A stretch of DNA of 64,000 bases from Paracoccaceae bacterium (GCA_030758115.1 JANREX010000050.1:1-64000); one strand, 5' to 3'. Positions 53,220-63,839 are shown, numbered from the stretch's first letter. Translations and numbers: made by a program. Notes: a model not told the origin generated them from the sequence alone.

Positions 53220-54818
53220 ATGGTTGCAGCATCCAGGTTGCCGGTAAACACAGACGCGTCTGCCCTGCAGATGGCGAACGAGATATTCGGCGATGGTGTC
53301 ACCGTGGTCAGCGCAAGCTACACCGGTGACTCGCGGTCGTCCGGCATCTACAGCGACGGCGATACGATCTCGCCTTTCGTGACCCCCGGCGATACGGGCG
53401 TGATCCTGTCAACAGGGCGGGCGGTGAATTTCACCAACGATGCGGGTGGCAGCGCTGCCAACCCGACCCAGGCCAACCTGAGCGGGTCCAGAACAACGGA
53501 TACCCTGGGCGTCAACAACAACGCGCAATTCAACGCGGCCGCTGGCACCAGTACCTTTGACGCGGCCTGGCTGGACGTGGATTTCATCCCCACCGGCAAC
53601 CTCATGACGATGCAATTCGTCTTTTCGTCCGAGGAATATCCCGAATTCGCAACCGGCGCCTATCAGGATTTCTTCGGCGTCTGGGTGAACGGTCAGCAGG
53701 TCGACCTGGCGGTGGGGGACGGTGATGTCGATCCCAACAACCTGAATGCGGGCAGCAACCAGAACCTGTTCATCTCGAACGTGGGCAGCCCCTACAACAC
53801 CGAGATGGATGGCTTTACCGTCACCATGACCCTGACGATGGTGGTCACCCCCGGTGAGGTCAATTCGATCCGCATCGGCATCGCGGATGTGCTTGATTCC
53901 CAATATGACACCAACGTGCTGATCGCGGGCAATTCGGTTCAGACGGTTCTGGTCGCCCAGACCGACATGGCCGAGATCTATCCCAACGGCACCGCCGTGA
54001 TCGACGTTCTCGGCAATGATGTGAACGCCACGGGCGGGGTGCTGACCATCACCCATATCAACGGTCAGCCCGTCGTGGCCGGCACTGTGCTGACCCTCGG
54101 GACGGGGCAGCAGGTGACGGTGAATGCCGACGGGACCCTGACCGTCGTGGGCGACGGCAATGTCGAGGTGGCGAACTTCACCTATACGGTGGCCAGCAGC
54201 ACCGGGCAGACCGATACCGGCTTCGTCATCGTCGATTCCGTTCCCTGTTTCGTGGCCGGCACGATGGTTCTGACCCCGCAAGGCGAGGTGCCGGTCGAAA
54301 CCCTGACGCCGGGCGATCTGGTGCTGACAAAGGATGACGGCCCGCAACCGCTGCGGTGGATCGGCCAGCGCCGGGTCGAGGCGCGCGCGGCTTTTGCCCC
54401 GATCTTCATCGCGGCCAATACCTTTGGCGAGCATCGCAGCCTGATGGTTTCACCGCTGCACCGCGTCCTGATCCGCGACAGCCTTGCCGAGGTGCTGTTT
54501 GGCGAGCGCGAGGTTCTGGTCGCGGCGCGTGACTTGGTCAATGACCGCAGCGTGCGCCGGATCGAAGGCGGCATGGTCGATTATGTGCATATCCTGTTCG
54601 ACCGGCACCAGGTGGTGTTCTCGGAAGGGCTTGAGACCGAAAGCTTCCTGCCGGGCCCCCAGATTGCGCGGTCTTTCGAGGCCGAGGTCATCGACGAGAT
54701 CACGGCGCTCTTCCCGGAGCTGGATCCGGTGACGGGGCAGGGCTACAGCCCGGCGGCCCGCCGCATGTTGCGCTGCTACGAGGCGCGCTTGCTGCAGGCC
54801 GAACGGCGGGTGGCCTGA
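53220..54818 (+). CDS. Choice-of-anchor-L and Hint domain protein
   Basis: 532 residues. The N-terminal half (about 15-230: VILSTGRAVNFTNDAGGS, FVFSSEEYPEFATGAYQDFFGVWVNG) is a choice-of-anchor-L domain typical of secreted or surface proteins. A cadherin-like/VCBS-type segment follows (IDVLGNDVNATGGVLTITHING). The C-terminal Hint_2 domain begins at PCFVAGTMVLTPQGEVPVETL with its nucleophilic Cys and includes LMVSPLHRVLI. No N-terminal signal peptide; type I secretion is plausible. The Hint domain may self-cleave. AGGA lies 5-8 bp before the ATG. First gene of a two-gene operon. Confidence 0.85.
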   Translation: MVAASRLPVNTDASALQMANEIFGDGVTVVSASYTGDSRSSGIYSDGDTISPFVTPGDTGVILSTGRAVNFTNDAGGSAANPTQANLSGSRTTDTLGVNNNAQFNAAAGTSTFDAAWLDVDFIPTGNLMTMQFVFSSEEYPEFATGAYQDFFGVWVNGQQVDLAVGDGDVDPNNLNAGSNQNLFISNVGSPYNTEMDGFTVTMTLTMVVTPGEVNSIRIGIADVLDSQYDTNVLIAGNSVQTVLVAQTDMAEIYPNGTAVIDVLGNDVNATGGVLTITHINGQPVVAGTVLTLGTGQQVTVNADGTLTVVGDGNVEVANFTYTVASSTGQTDTGFVIVDSVPCFVAGTMVLTPQGEVPVETLTPGDLVLTKDDGPQPLRWIGQRRVEARAAFAPIFIAANTFGEHRSLMVSPLHRVLIRDSLAEVLFGEREVLVAARDLVNDRSVRRIEGGMVDYVHILFDRHQVVFSEGLETESFLPGPQIARSFEAEVIDEITALFPELDPVTGQGYSPAARRMLRCYEARLLQAERRVA

Positions 54819-54819
54819 C

Positions 54820-55920
54820 ATGGCGTGGATTGCGATAGCGGATCATGCCGATCCCCGGTTTTCCTGTTCCGGTCTTGGTTGTGACGCGGGCCGGTCCGAT
54901 ACCGCCTTGCAACGCGACGATCCGATGGCGCTTCTGACGCGGGGGACGCTGCTGATGGAGGCGCGTCTTGCGCCCGACGGGCGACCCCAGACCCTGCTGG
55001 AATGGGATCATGCCCACCCATGGCGACGCGGTCTTTCGCTGCGGGCCCTGCCCGGCGGAAGCATCGCCCTTGTCGTGTTCCAGGGCAACGATGCCTGTCA
55101 CTGCGTCATCACCCATGATGCCATCGGCGGTGATGAAACGCTTCGTATCAGCTATTCCTGGGATGCGCCCGCGCGCTGGGGGCGGCTGGTCGTGGAGAAG
55201 CCGAATGCACCGGGCCAATTCATGACCGAATTGCGCGATCCACCCCCCTTGTTGCTGAGCGATGTGCAGGCCGCGACGATGACGCCCGCCATGCGGTGCA
55301 TGGATCCCGATGTGACTTTCTTCGCGGTCTCGACCCGGATCGAACCCGTCGGCCCCATGCCGACGCTGGATGCGCGCGTGCCCCTGTGCACGCCATATGG
55401 CTACAGGCCGCTGGGCCAGATCAAGCGGGGCGATGTCATGCGGCTGGCCGATGGCAGTACACAACCCGTGCTGCATGTGCTGCGCCGCACCGTTCCGGCG
55501 CGCGGACTGTTGCGGCCGGTCCGGTTGCGCGCGCCCTATTTCGGCCTGCAGCAGGATATCGTCGTCGCCCCGGAACAGCGGCTGGTGATCGGTGGATCGG
55601 ATGTCGAGTATCTGTTCGATCAGGAATTCGTGCTGGTACCCGCACGGCATCTGGTCAACGGAACGGCCGCGCATTTCTGCGTGACGGGTCCCACCGCGAC
55701 CTATGGGCAGGTCCTGCTGCCGGGGCACGAGGCGATCCTTGCCGCAGGCACGCCGGTCGAAAGCCTTTTCATCGGGCGGATCAGGCGCAATCCCGCGCGT
55801 CTGGCGGCAAGCCTGCTGGCGGGGATCGAACGGTCGCGGCTTCCGGATCATGCCGCCTCGGCCTATCCGGTGCTGCGCGCCTACGAGGCGATCACCCTGG
55901 CCGATCGACGGGCAGCCTAG
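54820..55920 (+). CDS. Hint-like domain protein lacking the catalytic Cys
   Basis: 366 residues. The N-terminal ~165 residues form a beta-rich region (LTRGTLLMEARLAPDGRPQTLL, GGSIALVVFQGNDACH) without a recognised family. The C-terminal part aligns with Hint_2: RVPLCTPYGYRPLGQIKRGDVMRLADG, APEQRLVIGG and LLPGHEAILAAG. At the start of the Hint fold, where CF..GT is expected, the sequence is TLDARVP, so the self-cleaving Cys is absent. It begins 1 bp after the upstream Hint gene. It may be a non-cleaving partner or a structural homolog. Confidence 0.78.
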   Translation: MAWIAIADHADPRFSCSGLGCDAGRSDTALQRDDPMALLTRGTLLMEARLAPDGRPQTLLEWDHAHPWRRGLSLRALPGGSIALVVFQGNDACHCVITHDAIGGDETLRISYSWDAPARWGRLVVEKPNAPGQFMTELRDPPPLLLSDVQAATMTPAMRCMDPDVTFFAVSTRIEPVGPMPTLDARVPLCTPYGYRPLGQIKRGDVMRLADGSTQPVLHVLRRTVPARGLLRPVRLRAPYFGLQQDIVVAPEQRLVIGGSDVEYLFDQEFVLVPARHLVNGTAAHFCVTGPTATYGQVLLPGHEAILAAGTPVESLFIGRIRRNPARLAASLLAGIERSRLPDHAASAYPVLRAYEAITLADRRAA

Positions 55921-55936
55921 GCATCGCTTGGGGTCT

Positions 55937-56281
55937 TCAGTCCTCGAACGGGGTGATCTGCGCCACGATGACGGCGTTTTCCTCGAGGGCGCGGGCCATC
56001 AGGGCGCGCTCGTCCTCTTCGATCTCCTGGCCATCGGCAAGCCGTTCCTCAAGCGTGCCATAGCCGGTCACGTCAAGCGGGGCCATGTCGGCCTGTTTCA
56101 GGATCGCCACGGTCTCGCGCACGGCTTCGGCCTCATCCACGCCCGAGGCATAGATCATCAGCGCCGCGCCGGTGGATTTGGGCGGCAGCCCGTCCCCATC
56201 CTTGCGGCCCACCTCGACCAGCAGGGTATAGACCTGCTGGCGCGATGGTTTCTTCTTGGGTTTTTCGGGCTGATCAGTCAC
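55937..56281 (-). CDS. Hypothetical protein downstream of dapD
   Basis: 114 residues, acidic C-terminal half, Lys-rich N-terminus ([30 protein letters not shown]). [32 protein letters not shown] suggests an alpha/beta fold. No signal peptide or membrane segment and no family recognised. Its start overlaps the dapD stop by eight bases, so it is translated from the dapD mRNA. It seems to be conserved in this position in related bacteria, which suggests a link to DAP metabolism, unproven. Confidence 0.75.
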   Translation of the reverse strand: MTDQPEKPKKKPSRQQVYTLLVEVGRKDGDGLPPKSTGAALMIYASGVDEAEAVRETVAILKQADMAPLDVTGYGTLEERLADGQEIEEDERALMARALEENAVIVAQITPFED

Positions 56282-57101
56282 GCAACAGCTCGTTGATCGA
56301 GGTTTTCGAGCGGGTCTGCGCGTCCACCTTCTTGACGATCACGGCACAGTAGAGGTTGATCCCGTTCTTCGACGGCATCGAACCTGCGACCACCACGGAA
56401 CCGGCAGGCACTTCGCCATACATCACTTCGCCGGTCTCACGGTCCACGATCTTGGTGGATTTGCCGATGAAGACACCCATCCCCAGAACCGCGCCTTCGC
56501 GCACGATGCAGCCCTCGACCACTTCGGACCGCGCCCCGATAAAGCAATTGTCCTCGATGATCGTGGGGCCGGCCTGCATCGGTTCCAGCACGCCGCCGAT
56601 GCCCACGCCACCCGACAGGTGCACGTTCTTGCCGATCTGTGCGCAGCTGCCCACCGTGGCCCATGTGTCGACCATGGTGCCGCTGTCGACATAGGCGCCC
56701 AGGTTCACGAAGGACGGCATCAGCACCACGCCGGGTGCGATATAGGCCGAGCGGCGCACGACGCAGTTGGGAACGGCGCGAAAGCCCGCGGATTTCCAGT
56801 CGGCAGGCTGCCAGCCCTTGAACTTGCTGTCGACCTTGTCCCACCAGCCGCCGGACTGCGGGCCGCCATCATGCACTTCCATATCCTTGATGCGGAAACC
56901 CAGAAGCACGGCCTTCTTGGCCCACTGGTTCACATGCCACTGGCCGTCCGCCTGGCGTTCGGCCACGCGCAGCTTGCCGCTGTCCAGCGCATCCAGCGTG
57001 GCTTCGATCGCATCGCGCGCCTCGCCCTTGGTGGCGGGGGTGATGCCGTCGCGGGCATCCCAGGCGGCTTCGATGGCGGTTTCCAGGGCGGCGTTGGACA
57101 T
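56274..57101 (-). CDS. dapD: Tetrahydrodipicolinate N-succinyltransferase
   Basis: 275 residues. An N-terminal helical domain precedes a left-handed beta-helix of hexapeptide repeats ([54 protein letters not shown]). It transfers succinyl from succinyl-CoA to tetrahydrodipicolinate, the step before DapC and DapE. The ATG at 57101 matches the family start; an upstream in-frame extension lacks similarity. Confidence 0.96.
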   Translation of the reverse strand: MSNAALETAIEAAWDARDGITPATKGEARDAIEATLDALDSGKLRVAERQADGQWHVNQWAKKAVLLGFRIKDMEVHDGGPQSGGWWDKVDSKFKGWQPADWKSAGFRAVPNCVVRRSAYIAPGVVLMPSFVNLGAYVDSGTMVDTWATVGSCAQIGKNVHLSGGVGIGGVLEPMQAGPTIIEDNCFIGARSEVVEGCIVREGAVLGMGVFIGKSTKIVDRETGEVMYGEVPAGSVVVAGSMPSKNGINLYCAVIVKKVDAQTRSKTSINELLRD

Positions 57102-57272
57102 GTCTGCGTCTCCGGGCTGTGAAAAGGGTTTCGGACGCCTATAAGGCCAAGCGTCCTTGCGCGCAATCGCAACGGCGTGGCGCATGCCGGGGGCGGGCTC
57201 ACTCCAACGTCACTGGCCTTGCGGCCTCGGCTTTGATACCCCGGCTGCAGGCCCTTGAGGAAAGCGACCCCG

Positions 57273-58118
57273 ATGAAAGAAGACCGCAGCAGTCCGTTTC
57301 GCGACGCGCATACGGATATCAAGACAGCCCATGGCGTGCCCGAGACCGAACAGACGCGGTCATCGGCCTATCGGTTGGCTTTTGCCGATAATGAATTCCT
57401 GTGCCGGGATGAACTGCGCCCGGTCCGCCTGCAATTGGAACTGCTGAAACCGCAGATGCTGCTGGATGAATACGGGGTCGAAAGCACCGTGGTCCTGTTC
57501 GGCGGCGCGCGCATTCCGGCCCCGGACAAGGCTGCATCGGCGGCGAACAAGACCCTGGCGGACCTGTCCCGCTACTACGAGGAGGCGCGCCGCTTTTCCT
57601 ATCTGGTGACGCAGGCATCGCTCGAGTCCGGGGGGCACCGCAACATCATCACCACGGGGGGCGGGCCCGGTGTGATGGAGGCGGGCAATCGCGGCGCGCG
57701 CGAGGCGGGCGGCATTTCGATCGGCCTGAACATTGTCTTGCCGCATGAACAGGCGCCCAACGAATATGTCACGCCCGACCTTTGCTTCAACTTCCACTAT
57801 TTCGCGATCCGCAAGATGCATTTCCTGATGCGGGCCAATGCGGTCTGCGTCTTTCCGGGCGGCTTCGGCACCCTGGACGAGATGTTCGAAAGTCTCACGC
57901 TGATCCAGACCGGCCGCATGAAGCGTGTGCCCTTCCTGCTGTTCGGCCGCGACTTCTGGACCAGGATCATCAACTGGGAGGCGCTGGCCGAGGCTGGTAC
58001 GATCTCGGCCGAGGACCTGTCCCTCTTTCGCTATGTCGAGACTGCCGACGAGGCGGTTGCCGCCATGGCGGACTGGGAAGGCGCAGGCGAAAAGCGCGCG
58101 GCCATTCCGGGGCGCTGA
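57273..58118 (+). CDS. LOG family (lysine decarboxylase-like) nucleotide phosphoribohydrolase
   Basis: 281 residues. GGGPGVMEAGNRGAREAGG and the PGGFGTLDEMFE motif (PGGxGTxxE) are diagnostic of LOG proteins, which cleave the N-glycosidic bond of nucleoside monophosphates. The N-terminal ~80 residues are an extension compared with plant LOG and typical of the larger proteobacterial type, closer to PpnN-like or TIGR00730 relatives. The natural substrate is unknown (AMP or a cytokinin-like nucleotide). ATG at 57273 preceded by GAGGAAAG; a TTG six codons upstream is unlikely. Confidence 0.9.
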   Translation: MKEDRSSPFRDAHTDIKTAHGVPETEQTRSSAYRLAFADNEFLCRDELRPVRLQLELLKPQMLLDEYGVESTVVLFGGARIPAPDKAASAANKTLADLSRYYEEARRFSYLVTQASLESGGHRNIITTGGGPGVMEAGNRGAREAGGISIGLNIVLPHEQAPNEYVTPDLCFNFHYFAIRKMHFLMRANAVCVFPGGFGTLDEMFESLTLIQTGRMKRVPFLLFGRDFWTRIINWEALAEAGTISAEDLSLFRYVETADEAVAAMADWEGAGEKRAAIPGR

Positions 58119-58175
58119 TTGCCCGCGCATGATGCCAGCCAGATCGCCAAAAACCGCTGACCCGCCGTGACGGGA

Positions 58176-58203
58176 TTGAGCACGCAATCCGCTCAACTAT
58201 ACT
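58176..58203 (+). promoter_or_regulatory. Sigma-70-type promoter
   Basis: TTGAGC (58176-58181), 16-bp spacer, TATACT (58198-58203), about 38 bp before the start codon of the YbaY/MliC/META gene. Confidence 0.6.
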
Positions 58204-58241
58204 GTTCGCAACGTGAGAGGTCTTCGAAAGGAGCCGGGGTA

Positions 58242-59471
58242 ATGCGCGTTCCAGGTATCTCTGTTCTGGCGACATTCTTGCTGACCGGCCTTGCCGAGGC
58301 CCGGAACCTTGACGGTGCCCTGACCTATGTGACGCGCGATGCGTTGCCGGCGGGCGTCGAGATCGTGATCGAAGCCATGGGGCTGCATGACACACCCCTT
58401 GCCGAGACGCGGTTTCAATCCGGTGGGCAGCAGGTGCCGATCCCGTTCTCGATGACCCTGCCCGACGGGGTCAGTGCCACGATTCGCGCGGCGGTGGTTC
58501 TTGACGGCCAACCCCTCTGGGTCAGTGATGCAATCGTGGTGGCGGCGGGGTCGGCACCTGTCGCGTTGGGCGATGTGGTGATGAACCGGTATCAGCCGAT
58601 GGGTTTCGCCAGTACGCTGCGCTGCGGTGACACGCGGCTCCGGGTGGGGTTCTTCGAGGATCGCGCCGTGCTGGAAACCGATGCAAACCGACTGGTTCTG
58701 TCACAGGTTCCCGCAGCATCCGGGGCAAAATTCGAAGACCCGGCTGATCCGGGCACCTATTACTGGTCGAAAGGTGATACCGCGCTTGTATCCCTTGAGG
58801 GGGAAGCCTTGCCGGAATGCGTGGCCGTTCCACCAGAGCCCGAACAACCCTATCGCGCGCGCGGGACCGAGCCGTTCTGGTCGCTGACCATCGTCGGGGG
58901 CGTTGTCGAGTTGATACCGAATATCGGGCAGACACCCTTGCGGGCCAGGCTGCCGCGGGCGGCGCTGGCCGGGGCGGATTTCGTCTTTGACATGGCGGCG
59001 CAGGGCATGGTGGTGCGCCTGTCCGAAACGATCTGCCATGACCTGATGTCAGGCACACCCTTCCCCCAAACCGTGAGTGTGACCATGCAGGACCGAACTC
59101 TGGACGGCTGCGGCGGCGAATCCATGGATTTGCTGGCCGGTGTGGAATGGATCGTCGAACAGATCGGCGACGCCGCTCTTGTGGAGAACGCGGCGGTGAC
59201 GCTGGAATTCGATGCGGTCACGCGGCGGCTGGCCGGGCGAAGCGGCTGCAATCGCTACAACGCCGCATTCGAGCTGAGCGGCGAAGGGCTGAGCATCGGG
59301 CCTGCTGCGGCCACGCGGATGGCTTGTGCCCCGGACGTGATGGAGCAGGAACAACGGTTCCTGACCGATCTGCAAAGGATCAGCCGGTTCGACATCGATC
59401 CGACCGGTGCGCTTTTGCTGTTCTCGAACGATCAGCAGGATCCGCTGCTGGTGGCGCGGATCAGCGACTAG
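58242..59471 (+). CDS. Four-domain envelope protein: YbaY, MliC, COG3650 and META
   Basis: 409 residues. Signal peptide 1-20. Residues 21-115 resemble the YbaY/pilotin-like beta domain (GALTYVTRDALPAGVEIVIE). Residues 120-195 are MliC-like (LRCGDTRLRVGFFEDRAVLET, C128 and C193), a membrane-bound lysozyme-inhibitor fold. Residues 203-292 match the COG3650 pattern (YRARGTEPFWSLTI, MQDRTLDGCGG). Residues 300-405 are a META/HslJ domain (GRSGCNRYNAAFEL, ATRMAC). These domains often occur singly in lipoproteins; here they form one soluble periplasmic protein. A role in stress or lysozyme resistance is inferred. Good promoter and AAAGGAGCC upstream. Confidence 0.82.
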   Translation: MRVPGISVLATFLLTGLAEARNLDGALTYVTRDALPAGVEIVIEAMGLHDTPLAETRFQSGGQQVPIPFSMTLPDGVSATIRAAVVLDGQPLWVSDAIVVAAGSAPVALGDVVMNRYQPMGFASTLRCGDTRLRVGFFEDRAVLETDANRLVLSQVPAASGAKFEDPADPGTYYWSKGDTALVSLEGEALPECVAVPPEPEQPYRARGTEPFWSLTIVGGVVELIPNIGQTPLRARLPRAALAGADFVFDMAAQGMVVRLSETICHDLMSGTPFPQTVSVTMQDRTLDGCGGESMDLLAGVEWIVEQIGDAALVENAAVTLEFDAVTRRLAGRSGCNRYNAAFELSGEGLSIGPAAATRMACAPDVMEQEQRFLTDLQRISRFDIDPTGALLLFSNDQQDPLLVARISD

Positions 59472-59525
59472 GCGTGACGTCACATCATGGCAGGACACGT
59501 TCCGGTGGGCGGATTGGCGTCGCTG

Positions 59526-59738
59526 TCAGACCGTCACTTCACCGGGAACTGCACAGACCTGGGTGCCTGTGCGAATGCTGGTGACAACCACGCCTTCGTC
59601 CGATTGCATCAGGTTGTAGCCGTAACCGGCAAGACGGTGTTTCCATTCGCGCGGCGACAAAGCCTTGCGGCGTTCGCTCAGCACCAGATCAAGGACTTGC
59701 GCGGCCATGAAGGCGTCGCTGGCTTGGATGACGGACAT
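59526..59738 (-). CDS. Hypothetical small protein (70 aa)
   Basis: 70 residues: helical N-terminus (SVIQASDAFMAAQVLDLVLSERRKAL), then LSPREWKHRLAGYGYNLMQSDEGVVVTSIRTG. The second half looks like a small alpha-beta fold. Start at 59738 has a good Shine-Dalgarno (AGGAGTTCAAAAC). No family recognised, no signal peptide. 153 bp from rlmN on the same strand. Confidence 0.7.
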   Translation of the reverse strand: MSVIQASDAFMAAQVLDLVLSERRKALSPREWKHRLAGYGYNLMQSDEGVVVTSIRTGTQVCAVPGEVTV

Positions 59739-59891
59739 GTTTTGAACTCCTGTTAAAAAACCCTCTGCAGGAAACAGTCTGTTCAAAAACTTTGGCGCGA
59801 ATTCTACCGGATCATGGCGATTGCGTGGCGGGGCGAAACAATTAAGGCAGCATCGGTCGATTGGTGCGACCGCGTCCGCAATGTTTGCCGA

Positions 59892-61073
<1,182 letters not shown>

Positions 61074-61166
61074 CGGCTTTGCATTCCTGGAAACAGAGCG
61101 GGCTTGGAAACAGAGCGGGGTCATACAGGATTCGCGCGGCGAATCCAAAGCCAAGTTTCAAACGTC

Positions 61167-61191
61167 AAAAGGCAGCCCGCATGGGGCTGCC
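61167..61191 (-). terminator. Rho-independent terminator after IalB-like gene
   Basis: On the minus strand GGCAGCCC (61191-61184 region) pairs with GGGCTGCC (61178-61171) around a short loop and is followed by TTTT, 23 bp after the stop codon of the IalB-like gene. Confidence 0.8.
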
Positions 61192-61213
61192 CCGGTCCGG
61201 TCAGGCGCGCCCG

Positions 61214-61753
61214 TCACTGGCAGCGGCGCGCGGCCTCTTCGGTGGCGGCTGTGTAGCCCAGCAGCGAAAACGTGTCCTTGGTCACCGTGCCGCGCGCAGA
61301 GCGTGCCGTCAGAATGGCGGAAGAGCCACCCTTCATCGCGGCGATGATCCTGGCATCATCCTCGGCCGAGGCGGGCCAGGCCCATTCACCTTCGGTGAAA
61401 AGTTCGAACTGGGTGTCGTTGATGTTCAGGTTCACGGTCGAGCCCGAGGCGAAAGGATAGCCACCCGTGAAGGTCACCTGACCGCTGACCCCGGCCGCAG
61501 GACGGTAGAAGGTCATCAGCAGGATTTCACCGCGCTGCACGGCAACGACGCGTCCGTCGCGTGTGTTCACCGTTTCCTTTGGCGAGGATACCGCCCAGCA
61601 TTCCTTGGGATCGGCATCTTCGAAAACGCTCCAATCCGTCTTGGCGGCAACCTGGTTGGTGCTTGTTTGTTGCGCCCATGCTCCGGTCGCTGCGAGGGCC
61701 ATCATTGCCCCGACACTTGCGCAGATCCAACCGCGCGCCAGTCTTGATGTCAT
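61214..61753 (-). CDS. Invasion-associated locus B (IalB) family protein
   Basis: 179 residues: signal peptide 1-28 (ending AWA-QQT), then WSVFEDADPKECWAVSSPKE, RGEILLMTFYRPAAGVSGQVTFTGGYPF and VTKDTFSLLGYTAATEEAARRC. The two mature cysteines probably form a disulfide. IalB was named in Bartonella; in free-living alphaproteobacteria it is a periplasmic protein of unknown function. Preceded by GGAGGCTGGACAG. Confidence 0.88.
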   Translation of the reverse strand: MTSRLARGWICASVGAMMALAATGAWAQQTSTNQVAAKTDWSVFEDADPKECWAVSSPKETVNTRDGRVVAVQRGEILLMTFYRPAAGVSGQVTFTGGYPFASGSTVNLNINDTQFELFTEGEWAWPASAEDDARIIAAMKGGSSAILTARSARGTVTKDTFSLLGYTAATEEAARRCQ

Positions 61754-61947
61754 CTGTCCAGCCTCCAAGCCGTACGTGCCTCAATTCCGCAATGGGTCAG
61801 ACCCGCCGTATTCGGCATTCGCGCTTGACCCATGTCCTTCTCGACCTTGCAACAATAGCCTGAAAGCTGCCACATGCGAAAGTGCTGTTGGCGGAAAATC
61901 GCACAGACATCCCCAAGGATCGCGTAGAGTTTACAAAGGAGCAACCG

Positions 61948-62943
61948 ATGACCCCCCCCGTTCCCATGGCCGAGATCTGGCGCGGCCCCTTCCTGGAAAG
62001 CATCCACCACGGGCATGCCGTGATCTGTGATGCCTCGGGCGGGATCGTCGAGGCCTGGGGTGATCCGCAAGCGGTGGTGATGCCGCGCTCGTCCTCGAAG
62101 ATGCTTCAGGCGCTGCCACTGATCACCAGCGGCGCGGCGGATGCCGCGCGGTTGTGGCCCGAACACCTGGCCCTTGCCTGCGCCAGCCACCAGGGGGCGG
62201 CCATCCATACGGACCGGGTGCAAGGCTGGCTGGATCATATCGGCTGCACCGTCGATGATTTCCGCTGCGGACCGCAGGAGCCCGCCGACCTGCCGGCGCG
62301 CAACGCGCTGATCCGCGCGGGGCAGGCGCCCTGCCAGATCCACAACAATTGCTCGGGCAAACATGCGGGTTTCCTGACGCTCAACCGCCATCTGGGTGGT
62401 GGGCCGGACTATGTCGATCCCGATCACCCGGTGCAGCGCGCCTGCCTTGACGCTTTCGAAGAGGTCACCGCAGAGACAAGTCCCGGCTACGGGATCGACG
62501 GCTGTTCCGCCCCGAATTTCGCCACCTCGCTGCATGGCATGGCGCGGGCGATGGCCTTCTTCGCGGCGGCGCAAGATGGCGCCTCTGCGCAGCAGGGGGC
62601 GGCCGCGCGTCTGGTGCAGGCCATGGTGGCCTTTCCCGAGCTGGTTGCCGGCGAAGGCCGCGCCTGTACCTTGCTGATGCGCGCGATGAACGGGCGGGTC
62701 GCGCTGAAGACCGGGGCCGAGGCGTTTTTCATCGCCATCATCCCTGAACGCAAGCTGGGCGTCGCGCTCAAGATCACGGATGGCACCACGCGCGGGGCGG
62801 AATGCGCGATCGCCGCGATCCTCGTGCGGCTTGGCGTGCTGGATGCCGATCATCCCGCAACACGTCAGTTTCTGAACGCGCCGATCCTGAACCGGCGGGG
62901 GATCGAGACCGGCACGATCCGGCCCGGTGCCGCCTTCGCCTGA
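61948..62943 (+). CDS. Asparaginase of the Rhizobium type (PF06089)
   Basis: 331 residues without signal peptide. Characteristic segments are MPRSSSKMLQALPL (catalytic Ser and Lys region), LALACASHQG, NNCSGKHAGFL, GIDGCSAPNFA and the C-terminal KITDGTTRGAECA. This family is unrelated to E. coli AnsA/AnsB and resembles inducible L-asparaginase II of Rhizobium etli. It releases ammonia from asparagine in the cytoplasm. The ATG at 61948 follows AAAGGAG. Convergent with serB, with 17 bp between. Confidence 0.9.
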   Translation: MTPPVPMAEIWRGPFLESIHHGHAVICDASGGIVEAWGDPQAVVMPRSSSKMLQALPLITSGAADAARLWPEHLALACASHQGAAIHTDRVQGWLDHIGCTVDDFRCGPQEPADLPARNALIRAGQAPCQIHNNCSGKHAGFLTLNRHLGGGPDYVDPDHPVQRACLDAFEEVTAETSPGYGIDGCSAPNFATSLHGMARAMAFFAAAQDGASAQQGAAARLVQAMVAFPELVAGEGRACTLLMRAMNGRVALKTGAEAFFIAIIPERKLGVALKITDGTTRGAECAIAAILVRLGVLDADHPATRQFLNAPILNRRGIETGTIRPGAAFA

Positions 62944-62960
62944 ACCGGCTGGCGCGCCGC

Positions 62961-63839
62961 TCAGGCGCGGGCGAAATCCGAACGGGCATAGCCCTGGATG
63001 AACAGAAGCGCCGTCAGGTCGCCGTGATTGATCCGCACATCGCATTGGGCGGCGACGCTGGGCTTGGCGTGCAGGGCGACACCGGTGCCTGCGCGCCCCA
63101 GCATGCCAAGGTCATTGGCCCCGTCGCCCACGGCGATCACATCGGCTTGCGCAAGCCCCAACCGCGCGCTGATCTGTTCCAGCGCCTCGATCTTGGCCTG
63201 CCGTCCAAGGATCGGGCGGGCGACATCACCGACCAGCCTGCCGTCTTCGACCAGCAGTGTATTGGCGCGATGCTCGTCGAAGCCCAGAACCTCGGCCACA
63301 CGGGTGGTGAAGGCGGTAAACCCGCCCGACACCAGGGCCGCATGGCCGCCATTGGCCTTCATCGTCGCGATCAACGCGGCCCCGCCTGGCATGAAGGTGA
63401 TCCGCTCGGCCAGCACCTGCGCGATCACGCTTTCGTCCAGGCCCCGCAGAAGGGCGACCCGTTCCAGCAGCGCCGCTTCGAAATCCAGCTCGCCATTCAT
63501 GGCGCGTGCGGTGATGTCGGCCACATGTGCGCCGACACCCGCCATGTCGGCCAGTTCGTCGATGCATTCCTGCTGGATCATCGTGCTGTCCATATCGGCC
63601 AGAAGCATCCGCTTGCGCCGTCCCGCAGCGGGTTGCACCACAAGGTCAAGGTTCATCCCTTGCAGATCCTCCCAGACCTGCCAGCGATTCCCGGGGATGG
63701 CAGGCAGGGCGAACTCGGCCGCCGCATCGGGATCAAGCCAGGTCACGTCGCCGCCACCCCAGGCATTGCGCAGGCTGTCCAGCAAGGACCCTTCCAGGTT
63801 GCGCGTGGCGGGATTGGCGAGAACCGTGGCAATGAACAT
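62961..63839 (-). CDS. serB: Phosphoserine phosphatase
   Basis: 292 residues. An ACT-like N-terminal part (about 1-75) precedes a HAD phosphatase with the nucleophile and acid D82 and D84 (LLADMDSTMIQQECIDEL), LVSGGFTAFT (motif II) and AVGDGANDLGML (motif IV). It makes serine from phosphoserine. Divergent from the putative serC at the right edge, the usual arrangement in Rhodobacterales. The ATG at 63839 matches the family start. Confidence 0.95.
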   Translation of the reverse strand: MFIATVLANPATRNLEGSLLDSLRNAWGGGDVTWLDPDAAAEFALPAIPGNRWQVWEDLQGMNLDLVVQPAAGRRKRMLLADMDSTMIQQECIDELADMAGVGAHVADITARAMNGELDFEAALLERVALLRGLDESVIAQVLAERITFMPGGAALIATMKANGGHAALVSGGFTAFTTRVAEVLGFDEHRANTLLVEDGRLVGDVARPILGRQAKIEALEQISARLGLAQADVIAVGDGANDLGMLGRAGTGVALHAKPSVAAQCDVRINHGDLTALLFIQGYARSDFARA

